Origin: Streptococcus sp.
Lineage (GTDB): Bacteria > Bacillota > Bacilli > Lactobacillales > Streptococcaceae
Reading direction: 5' to 3'
NCBI GenBank assembly: GCA_030825825.1
Contig: JAPJPE010000094.1
Location: 1 to 5,244 of the forward strand
DNA length: 5,244 bases
Shown: piece after piece, positions 1 through 5,244 of the stretch
Numbering within the stretch: the stretch's first letter is position 1
Layout: every line of letters begins with the position of its first letter
Program-made: the position numbers and the translations under genes
The notes under the pieces: generated by a model
Database searches by the model: none
Told to the model about the DNA's origin: nothing
What the model saw: only the letters and a program-made list of their open reading frames with translations

Positions 1-807
1 ATTTGGGATTTGTTGGATAAGGTGCGCGATATGGCGGCAGGCTACGGTGCTGAGCTTCTTCCAGAGATTCATGAGCACTATTCTATCCAATTTAAAATTG
101 CCGATCACGACTATTATGTCTATGACTTCGCGCTTCCAATGGTGACCCTCTATAGCCTCTATAGTTCAAAAGTGGATCGCCTTGCCAAGTGGTTGAAGAT
201 GAGTCCGATGAAGCAGTTCACGACCCTCGATACCCATGATGGAATTGGGGTGGTCGATGTCAAGGATATCTTGACAGATGAAGAGATTGACTATGCTTCA
301 AATGAGCTTTATAAGGTTGGGGCAAATGTTAAACGCAAATATTCCACAGCAGAATACAACAACTTGGATATCTACCAAATCAATTCGACCTACTATTCAG
401 CGCTTGGAGATGACGATCGTAAGTACTTCCTGGCCCGTTTAATTCAAGCCTTTGCACCAGGTATTCCACAGGTTTATTATGTTGGATTCCTAGCTGGGAA
501 GAATGATTTGGAACTCTTAGAAAACACCAAAGAAGGCCGCAATATCAACCGTCATTACTACAGCAATGAAGAAATCGCACAAGAAGTAGAGCGTCCAGTC
601 GTACAATCCCTTCTCAAGCTCTTTAGTTTCCGGAACAACTCTGCAGCTTTTGATCTAGAAGGAAGCATTGAGGTGGAAAAACCAGATGATCATACCATTG
701 TCATCACGCGCCAAAATAAAGACCAAACTGTCACAGCAGTAGCCCAAATCGATCTTGCTGATGGCACTTACCAAGTGACAGAAAATGGTCAAGAAATGGT
801 GTTTTAA
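1..807 (+). CDS. gtfA: Sucrose phosphorylase, C-terminal part (5' end outside window)
   Basis: Cytoplasmic GH13 enzyme that converts sucrose and phosphate to glucose-1-phosphate and fructose. The frame is open from base 1, so the true start lies upstream; 268 residues are visible of roughly 480 usual for streptococcal GtfA. The sequence closely resembles S. mutans GtfA as I remember it. The motif LLPEIHEHY carries the probable acid/base Glu at codon 64-66, and TLDTHDGIGV carries the transition-state-stabilising Asp at codon 238-240 with the preceding His. The nucleophile Asp should lie before the window. APGIPQVYYVG and GRNINRHYY are further family hallmarks. The gene ends at TAA 805-807, followed by a terminator, so it appears to be the last gene of its transcript. 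In S. mutans the related msm operon continues into further genes, which are absent here. The frame is intact to its normal C-terminus. Confidence 0.95.
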   Translation: MWDLLDKVRDMAAGYGAELLPEIHEHYSIQFKIADHDYYVYDFALPMVTLYSLYSSKVDRLAKWLKMSPMKQFTTLDTHDGIGVVDVKDILTDEEIDYASNELYKVGANVKRKYSTAEYNNLDIYQINSTYYSALGDDDRKYFLARLIQAFAPGIPQVYYVGFLAGKNDLELLENTKEGRNINRHYYSNEEIAQEVERPVVQSLLKLFSFRNNSAAFDLEGSIEVEKPDDHTIVITRQNKDQTVTAVAQIDLADGTYQVTENGQEMVF

Positions 808-824
808 AAAAATATGAACGAACT

Positions 825-857
825 AAAGGATAAGTAAAAAATGCTTATCCTTTTTCT
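825..857 (+). terminator. Intrinsic terminator after gtfA
   Basis: The arms AAAGGATAAG (825-834) and CTTATCCTTT (844-853) are perfect 10-base complements. The stem can gain a G-T and an A-T pair inward, leaving an A-rich loop. The right arm runs into a T-rich tract (851-855, then CTGTTTT). It lies 17 bases after the gtfA stop and separates gtfA from the GH3 gene. The stem is AT-rich, so some read-through is possible. Confidence 0.85.
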
Positions 858-867
858 GTTTTAGATA

Positions 868-883
868 TTGCAACCGTTTACAA
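868..883 (+). promoter_or_regulatory. Probable cre (CcpA) operator overlapping the GH3 gene -35 box
   Basis: TTGCAACCGTTTACAA matches the Gram-positive catabolite-responsive consensus WTGNNARCGNWWWCAW at all but one position (C instead of R at 874). The -35 hexamer TTTACA (877-882) lies inside it, so a protein bound here would block RNA polymerase. Another LacI/GalR-family regulator could also use a site of this shape. Confidence 0.7.
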
Positions 884-905
884 AACTATAAAACAATGGT
901 ACAAT
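877..905 (+). promoter_or_regulatory. Sigma-A promoter of the GH3 gene
   Basis: The -35 is TTTACA (877-882) and the -10 is TACAAT (900-905) with a 17-base spacer. A TG at 897-898 gives an extended -10 (TGgTACAAT). Transcription should start near 911-913, giving a short leader of about 20 bases before the ATG. Confidence 0.8.
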
Positions 906-917
906 ATCTATTGAAAG

Positions 918-926
918 AAAGGAGGT
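918..926 (+). promoter_or_regulatory. Strong ribosome binding site of the GH3 gene
   Basis: AAAGGAGGT is close to a perfect anti-16S match. It sits 6 bases before ATG 933 and fixes that start codon. The signal peptide begins immediately at this ATG, which agrees. Confidence 0.9.
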
Positions 927-932
927 CGCTTT

Positions 933-3344
933 ATGAAAAAAATCATTTATCCATCTGCGGCCCTATTAACGGCTTTTGCTCTATTATCCGTTCAAACAGC
1001 AAAAGCAGACACAGCTCAAGTGTCGGATCAAGCCAATGAACCGGCAGCAACAGTAGAAGAGGTGGTGGCTTCTCCAACGCCAGAAAACACCACAGAAAAT
1101 CAGGGGGAAGTGGCCGAAACACCGACTTCAACAGACCGTGCCGCTGTCCCTGCTGCTTCTCCAACGGTAACATCAACAGAGACGGCATCTCCTGAAGTGG
1201 AAAAACTGATTGAAAACATGCCACTCAAACAAAAAGTGACCCAAATGATCATGCCGGACTTCCGTAAGTGGCAGGAGGCTAATCAGGAGTCGCCACAGGA
1301 TCTCACCAAGGTCAATGCTGAAGTAGCAGATGCGATTGATAAATATGATTTTGGAGGCGTCATTCTTTTTGCTGAAAACGTCAAAGAGACCAAGCAGACC
1401 CTGGCTCTGACGCAAGATATGCAAAAGGCAGCGATTGAAAACAAAGCCAATAACGGGAAGATTCCGCTATTATTAGCCATCGACCAAGAAGGGGGGATCG
1501 TCTACCGCTTGGGGACGGGTACTGCCCTTCCTGGCAATATGGCCATTGGGGCTACCAATGATCCCAAACTAGCGAAAGAAGCCGGTCAAATCATCGGACG
1601 TGAACTTTCTGCACTAGGCTTGAATGTGGACTTCGCTCCGGTTCTAGATACCAATAACAATCCTCAAAACCCTGTGATTGGGCTTCGTTCCTTCTCATCT
1701 GACCCAAACCGAGTTGCCTACTTGGGTATTCCGATGATGAAAGGCATTCAGGACTACAATGTGGCTGTAGCAGCCAAGCATTTCCCAGGTCATGGAGATA
1801 CAGCGGTCGATTCACATACGGGCCTGCCATTGGTGGATAAATCTCTTGCTGAGCTTGAAAAATTGGAACTCCTTCCATTCAAAAAAGCTATGGATGAAGG
1901 GGTCGACCTCTTGATGACGGCTCATATCCAATACCCGCAGATTGAAAAAGATCAGGTTGTGTCAAAAGAAACAGGTGAGAAAATCTATGTTCCAGCGACT
2001 CTCTCTGATGATATTTTAACGGGCTTGGTACGGAAGAAATACGGCTATAAGGGCGTGATTGTCTCCGATGCCATGGGAATGGATGCTATCGCTAAGAACT
2101 TCGGTGAGGTGGAAGCTGTGAAGATGGCCATCAAAGCCGGAGTTGACCTGGTCTTGATGCCAACGACCCTTCGCAGCAAAGCCGATTTGACCAAGATTGA
2201 TACCATTGTCAATGCGGTGGTAGATGCGGTCCAAACCGGTGACATCTCAGAAGAACGCTTAAATGAGTCGGTTCGCCGGATTCTGAGCCTCAAAGAAAAA
2301 CGTGGGGTCTTGAATTTTGAACCAAGTGCTCGGACAGCTGAAAAAGCAGAAGAAGCAGTTGGATCTACCCTCAACCGTGACTTGGAACGTAAGATTGCAG
2401 CAGCAGCGGTGACGGTTGTAAAAAATGAAGACAATACCTTGCCATTTAAGGTGCAAACAGGGGACCATGTCTTACTCTTAGGAGCTTTTGAAAATGAAGT
2501 TCCTGGACTCGATTTGGGTATGCGTCGCTTAATTGCTGACGGGGTGCTTCCAAAAGACACCTCCTTTGTGGCCAAGAACTTCACTAAAGAATCTACCCTT
2601 GATAGTCTAAAAGAAGACCTAGAGAAAGCCACTCACATCGTAGTGATTTCAGAGATCGGTTATGAAGGGCAACTGGATAAAGATTTCTGGCGGACCAAGA
2701 TCCCAACAGAAATTGTCAATTATGCCAATACCAACCATAAGAAGGCAGCTGTCCTTTCTATCTCTAAACCTTATGATGTAGCCAACTATCCAGCAGCCAA
2801 AGCCATTTTGGCAGTCTATGGAAATAAGGGAATGGATCCAACGGAATCCCTCAAACCAGACAATGCATTTGGTCCTAATATTCCTGCAGGAGTGGAAGTC
2901 ATCTTCAATGGCAAGGAACACCTAGGTACCTTACCGGTTGATATTCCAAAAATTGTAGACGGAAAAATGTCGGAAACAGAGTACGCCTACCGCATTGGTC
3001 ATGGTCTCTTCTATCCAGCACCTGCACCATTGCCAACACCAGAAACCCAAGATCCAACTTCACCAGTCCAAGATCCAACCCATCAGACACAACCAGTAGA
3101 GGTTGGTAACACAGGAACACAGGTCCTTGTTAGCAAGCAAGAAAAAGCTAGCCCTCTTGATGGTCCACAAGTTACTCCGATCGCTGTGAAACAAGCCACT
3201 GATCAGGCTCCTGTCAGCGTGTCAGCCAGTCCTGCCTCATCGGTATTGCCTAAGACCGGTCAAACAGGGAACCTCCTAGCCCTCATGGGTGTCAGCCTCT
3301 TAACCTTCCTTGGATCTTTTGTCTATCCAAGAAAGAAACACTAA
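933..3344 (+). CDS. LPXTG-anchored NagZ-like GH3 beta-N-acetylhexosaminidase (predicted)
   Basis: Secreted, sortase-anchored exo-glycosidase of 803 residues. Residues 1-25 form a signal peptide with likely cleavage after AKA; no YSIRK motif is seen. Residues 26-88 are a low-complexity Ala/Thr/Glu/Pro linker. The GH3 barrel spans about 90-455: DQEGG (184-188), KHFPGHGDT (282-290), then D293-S294-H295, matching the Asp-His acid/base dyad of NagZ enzymes, and D379 in SDAMGMDAI as probable nucleophile. About 485-690 is a GH3 C-terminal domain. A Pro-rich wall-spanning stretch (about 695-770) leads to LPKTG (772-776), a hydrophobic segment (about 779-797) and the basic tail PRKKH. The dyad favours N-acetylglucosaminidase over beta-glucosidase activity; substrate (peptidoglycan or host glycan GlcNAc) is inferred. 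The gene has its own promoter and terminator, so it is probably monocistronic. No frameshift is seen. Family and anchoring are near certain; exact specificity is not. Confidence 0.93.
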   Translation: MKKIIYPSAALLTAFALLSVQTAKADTAQVSDQANEPAATVEEVVASPTPENTTENQGEVAETPTSTDRAAVPAASPTVTSTETASPEVEKLIENMPLKQKVTQMIMPDFRKWQEANQESPQDLTKVNAEVADAIDKYDFGGVILFAENVKETKQTLALTQDMQKAAIENKANNGKIPLLLAIDQEGGIVYRLGTGTALPGNMAIGATNDPKLAKEAGQIIGRELSALGLNVDFAPVLDTNNNPQNPVIGLRSFSSDPNRVAYLGIPMMKGIQDYNVAVAAKHFPGHGDTAVDSHTGLPLVDKSLAELEKLELLPFKKAMDEGVDLLMTAHIQYPQIEKDQVVSKETGEKIYVPATLSDDILTGLVRKKYGYKGVIVSDAMGMDAIAKNFGEVEAVKMAIKAGVDLVLMPTTLRSKADLTKIDTIVNAVVDAVQTGDISEERLNESVRRILSLKEKRGVLNFEPSARTAEKAEEAVGSTLNRDLERKIAAAAVTVVKNEDNTLPFKVQTGDHVLLLGAFENEVPGLDLGMRRLIADGVLPKDTSFVAKNFTKESTLDSLKEDLEKATHIVVISEIGYEGQLDKDFWRTKIPTEIVNYANTNHKKAAVLSISKPYDVANYPAAKAILAVYGNKGMDPTESLKPDNAFGPNIPAGVEVIFNGKEHLGTLPVDIPKIVDGKMSETEYAYRIGHGLFYPAPAPLPTPETQDPTSPVQDPTHQTQPVEVGNTGTQVLVSKQEKASPLDGPQVTPIAVKQATDQAPVSVSASPASSVLPKTGQTGNLLALMGVSLLTFLGSFVYPRKKH
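3047..3079 (+). repeat. Two-copy 21-base repeat in the wall-spanning region
   Basis: CCAAGATCCAAC occurs at 3047-3058 and again at 3068-3079, exactly 21 bases apart. It encodes two 7-residue units, QDPTSPV (706-712) and QDPTHQT (713-719), in the Pro-rich linker before LPKTG. This looks like a minimal in-frame duplication of the kind that changes linker length in wall-anchored proteins. Confidence 0.7.
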
Positions 3345-3353
3345 GAAATGAAG

Positions 3354-3389
3354 AATCTCAATTGAGTAGTCTCCCAATTGAGATTTTTT
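3354..3389 (+). terminator. Intrinsic terminator after the GH3 gene
   Basis: An 11-base perfect stem, AATCTCAATTG (3354-3364) with CAATTGAGATT (3375-3385), has a 10-base loop and ends in six T (3384-3389). It begins 9 bases after the GH3 stop. It should insulate galK from GH3 transcription. The T tract is on the + strand side only, so it is mainly a + strand terminator. Confidence 0.9.
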
Positions 3390-3516
3390 GGTAAACTTTT
3401 ACTAAAATTAACTCAAAATAGCAAGAGTGAAATAGAAGTTATAATCGGATGAAAAGCCTATATTATCGCCTTTCTGGGCATAAAATAAAAAAATAATAAA
3501 ATTTTACTAAAAATAC
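3390..3516 (+). other. AT-rich non-coding spacer upstream of the galK promoter
   Basis: No credible gene is present. The stretch 3480-3515 is almost entirely A and T and could act as an UP element for the galK promoter. TTTTACTAAAA occurs at 3397-3407 and 3502-3512. A 15-codon frame at 3449-3496 has no ribosome binding site. In S. mutans the divergent repressor gene galR occupies the position upstream of galK; no trace of a galR coding frame is visible here on either strand. Confidence 0.6.
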
Positions 3517-3529
3517 TTGAAGTTTTACT
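3397..3529 (+). repeat. Repeated TTTTACT motifs upstream of galK
   Basis: TTTTACTAAAA, an odd palindrome with arms TTTTA and TAAAA around a central C, occurs at 3397-3407 and 3502-3512. The shorter TTTTACT recurs at 3523-3529, inside the galK promoter spacer. Start-to-start distances are 105 and 21 bases, close to 10 and 2 helical turns. They may be operators for a gal regulator, but local AT richness makes chance matches easier. Confidence 0.45.
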
Positions 3530-3545
3530 TCTGATCAGATATAAT
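3517..3545 (+). promoter_or_regulatory. Sigma-A promoter of the galK-galT operon
   Basis: The -35 is TTGAAG (3517-3522) and the -10 is a perfect TATAAT (3540-3545), with a 17-base spacer. An A/T-only stretch lies upstream. Transcription should start near 3551-3553, so the leader is about 33 bases. Confidence 0.82.
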
Positions 3546-3551
3546 ACAAGT

Positions 3552-3567
3552 ATAAAAACGTTTACAA
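3552..3567 (+). promoter_or_regulatory. Probable cre (CcpA) operator at the galK transcription start
   Basis: ATAAAAACGTTTACAA fits WTGNNARCGNWWWCAW except for A instead of G at 3554. It contains the palindrome AAACGTTT (3556-3563). It covers the predicted +1, a position from which a bound repressor would block initiation or early elongation. GalR or another LacI-family protein is an alternative binder. Confidence 0.65.
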
Positions 3568-3571
3568 AACT

Positions 3572-3578
3572 AAAGGAG
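3572..3578 (+). promoter_or_regulatory. galK ribosome binding site
   Basis: AAAGGAG ends 6 bases before ATG 3585 and supports that start. It nearly abuts the cre-like site. Confidence 0.85.
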
Positions 3579-3584
3579 TTTCTC

Positions 3585-4763
3585 ATGACGACAACAATCA
3601 CATCTCAAGATTTACAAGCAAAATTCCAGGCTGTCTTTGGGGAAAAGGCTGACCACACTTTCTTCTCACCAGGACGGATTAATCTGATTGGTGAACATAC
3701 TGACTATAATGGTGGCCATGTCTTCCCAGCGGCTATCACACTTGGTACCTACGGAGCGGCAAGAAAGCGTGAGGATAAGGTCTTGCGTTTCTTCTCAGGA
3801 AACTTTGAAGACAAGGGGATCATTGAAGTTCCACTTGAAAATCTCCACTTTGAAAAAGAGCACAACTGGACCAACTATCCAAAAGGCGTGCTCCACTTCT
3901 TGCAAGAAGCTGGTCATGTCATTGATAGCGGAATGGACGTCTATGTCTACGGCAATATTCCAAATGGATCCGGTCTTTCTTCTTCAGCATCGCTTGAGCT
4001 CTTGATTGGCGTCATCGCTGAGAAACTATATGATCTTCAGTTAGATCGTCTAGATCTGGTCAAGATCGGGAAACAAACCGAAAATCACTTCATCGGAGTC
4101 AATTCTGGGATCATGGACCAATTTGCCATCGGTATGGGGGCTGATCAACGGGCTATTTACCTCGATACCAACACCCTAGAGTATGATTTGGTACCGCTGG
4201 ACCTCAAAGACAATGTCGTGGTCATCATGAACACCAACAAACGCCGGGAATTAGCGGATTCAAAATACAATGAACGCCGTGCGGAATGTGAAACAGCCGT
4301 CTCTGAACTCCAAGAAAAACTGGATATCCAAACCTTAGGGGAATTGGATCTCTGGGCTTTTGATGCCTACTGCTACTTGATCAAGGATGAAAATCGCATC
4401 AAACGGGCTCGTCATGCTGTACTTGAAAACCAACGGACCCTCCAAGCTCGTAAGGCTCTTGAAGCAGGTGATTTGGAAGGCTTTGGCCGTCTCATGAATG
4501 CTTCCCACGTATCCTTGGAGCATGACTACGAAGTGACAGGTCTAGAATTGGATACCTTGGTGCATACAGCCTGGGAACAAGAAGGCGTCTTGGGCGCTCG
4601 TATGACAGGAGCAGGCTTTGGTGGTTGCGCCATTGCCCTCGTAAACAAAGATAAGGTTGAAGCATTTAAAGAAGCTGTCGGCAAACGCTATGAAGAAGTC
4701 GGTGGCTATGCGCCAAGCTTTTATATTGCAGAAGTTGCGGCAGGAACACGGGTGCTTGATTAA
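3585..4763 (+). CDS. galK: Galactokinase
   Basis: Cytoplasmic GHMP-family kinase of 392 residues that phosphorylates alpha-D-galactose with ATP to galactose-1-phosphate, the first committed Leloir step. The length is normal for bacterial GalK. The N-terminal galactokinase signature GRINLIGEHTDYNGG (30-44) holds the substrate-site Arg31, Glu37 and Asp40. The ATP-binding glycine/serine motif GNIPNGSGLSSSASLELL is at 123-140. VNSGIMDQF (172-180) carries Asp178, the expected catalytic base. The C-terminal GHMP motif MTGAGFGGCAIALV is at 340-353. All key residues are present, so the enzyme should be active. It is the first gene of an operon with galT, which starts 12 bases after its stop. The gene has its own promoter with a cre-like site over the start of transcription, so glucose repression is likely. 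Galactose induction would be expected, but the usual adjacent galR is absent. Confidence 0.98.
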   Translation: MTTTITSQDLQAKFQAVFGEKADHTFFSPGRINLIGEHTDYNGGHVFPAAITLGTYGAARKREDKVLRFFSGNFEDKGIIEVPLENLHFEKEHNWTNYPKGVLHFLQEAGHVIDSGMDVYVYGNIPNGSGLSSSASLELLIGVIAEKLYDLQLDRLDLVKIGKQTENHFIGVNSGIMDQFAIGMGADQRAIYLDTNTLEYDLVPLDLKDNVVVIMNTNKRRELADSKYNERRAECETAVSELQEKLDIQTLGELDLWAFDAYCYLIKDENRIKRARHAVLENQRTLQARKALEAGDLEGFGRLMNASHVSLEHDYEVTGLELDTLVHTAWEQEGVLGARMTGAGFGGCAIALVNKDKVEAFKEAVGKRYEEVGGYAPSFYIAEVAAGTRVLD

Positions 4764-4764
4764 A

Positions 4765-4770
4765 AAGGAG
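4765..4770 (+). promoter_or_regulatory. galT ribosome binding site
   Basis: AAGGAG immediately follows the galK stop and sits 5 bases before ATG 4776. It decides the galT start and supports co-transcription with galK, since no promoter or terminator fits in the 12-base gap. Confidence 0.88.
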
Positions 4771-4775
4771 ATAGG

Positions 4776-5244
4776 ATGACAGAACAGGTATTAGATGCAT
4801 TTGTCACAGCGGTCATTGTGGCTAGTGACTACGAAGAGATGGATCGGATCTATCTAAAAAATCGCGTTATGAGTCGCATTGGAGAAGAAGGGCTAAGCGC
4901 TCCAGCTCATATGGCAGACTTGATTGCTCTAAAAGATCAACTGGTGGAGATTGCGGTTGCGAATAATAAGATCCAGGACAGCATGGCAGCTAAGGACAGC
5001 CTAGGTGCGGAGTTGATGGATTGGATCACCCCTAGCCCTAGTCAGGTCAATCATCGTTTCTGGGAGACCTACCGTCAGTCCAAGGAAGACGCGATTGCGG
5101 ATTTCTATGCTCTCTCTAAGCGCAATGATTACATCAAGGTCAAGGCGATTGCGCAGAATATTGCCTTTGAAGCAGAAACTCCCTATGGCTCTCTTGAAAT
5201 CACCATCAATCTGTCAAAACCTGAAAAAGATCCTAAAGACATTG
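4776..5244 (+). CDS. galT: Galactose-1-phosphate uridylyltransferase, class II, N-terminal part (3' end outside window)
   Basis: Second Leloir enzyme, exchanging UMP between UDP-glucose and galactose-1-phosphate to give UDP-galactose and glucose-1-phosphate. The first 156 codons are visible without a stop; streptococcal class II GalT is about 490 residues, so roughly two thirds lies beyond the right edge, including the part expected to hold the catalytic residues. The family is recognised from NHRFWETYRQS (92-102), the stretch FYALSKRNDYIK (110-121) and YGSLEITINLSKPEKDP (137-153), all typical of the Gram-positive GalT family rather than the E. coli type. The start at 4776 is set by the AAGGAG five bases upstream. 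It is translated from the galK transcript. In S. mutans galE follows; here that cannot be seen. Confidence 0.95.
   Translation, partial: MTEQVLDAFVTAVIVASDYEEMDRIYLKNRVMSRIGEEGLSAPAHMADLIALKDQLVEIAVANNKIQDSMAAKDSLGAELMDWITPSPSQVNHRFWETYRQSKEDAIADFYALSKRNDYIKVKAIAQNIAFEAETPYGSLEITINLSKPEKDPKDI

Noticed and set aside
1014..1196. Low-complexity Ala/Thr/Glu/Pro region after the signal peptide as a possible adhesin domain
   Set aside because: It has no repeats or recognisable fold and is best read as a flexible linker, common in LPXTG proteins.
2045..2632. 195-codon open frame on the - strand inside the GH3 gene
   Set aside because: It lies wholly antisense to a clear GH3 coding region, is rich in Ser/Arg/Lys with no recognisable domain, and shows no convincing ribosome binding site. 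It is a shadow of the real frame.
3452..3475. Possible hairpin GAAAAGC / GCCTTTC in the spacer
   Set aside because: The stem is 7 pairs with an internal mismatch and an AT loop; too weak to call a riboswitch or terminator.
3449..3496. Small frame MKSLYYRLSGHKIKK in the galK upstream spacer
   Set aside because: No Shine-Dalgarno sequence precedes it. A TATAAT lies just upstream (3440-3445), but without a -35 at suitable spacing, so neither a leader peptide nor a small RNA is supported.
3531..3538. CTGATCAG palindrome between the galK -35 and -10
   Set aside because: Eight-base palindromes are expected by chance. It is not repeated elsewhere in the regulatory regions, so I do not call it an operator.
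3688..4005. 105-codon + strand frame inside galK
   Set aside because: It is an alternative frame across the conserved GHMP motifs of galK, with no domain character of its own.

Overview
The window reads as a carbohydrate-use region of a Streptococcus chromosome, most likely an oral viridans species. Three things point there. The sucrose phosphorylase and Leloir-pathway proteins look streptococcal. A surface protein ends in an LPKTG sortase signal. Intergenic DNA is AT-rich, with strong AAGGAGG-type ribosome binding sites. I cannot fix the species from sequence alone. All genes are on the + strand.

Layout: (1) 1-807 is the 3' part of gtfA (sucrose phosphorylase), entering from the left edge and closed by an intrinsic terminator at 825-855. 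(2) 868-932 is a compact promoter region whose -35 box lies inside a CcpA-type cre site. It drives a monocistronic gene at 933-3344 encoding an 803-residue secreted, LPXTG-anchored, NagZ-like glycoside hydrolase family 3 enzyme, closed by a strong terminator at 3354-3389. (3) 3390-3584 is an AT-rich regulatory spacer with repeated TTTTACT motifs, a promoter and a second cre-like site. (4) 3585-4763 is galK (galactokinase), followed 12 bases later by the start of galT (class II galactose-1-phosphate uridylyltransferase), which runs off the right edge.

How they fit together: GtfA phosphorolyses sucrose inside the cell, and GalK and GalT feed galactose into the Leloir pathway. In S. mutans, as I recall it, gtfA belongs to the msm (raffinose/melibiose-type sugar) cluster, which lies just upstream of galR-galK-galT-galE. 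Here a wall-anchored GH3 exo-glycosidase occupies the interval between gtfA and galK, and no galR is present. The GH3 gene and galK share an identical 14-base element overlapping their cre-like sites, suggesting a shared carbon-source control. The most notable points are the surface-anchored NagZ-type enzyme in this context, the shared 14-mer, and the helically phased TTTTACT motifs upstream of galK. I see no mobile element, CRISPR array, tRNA or rRNA.
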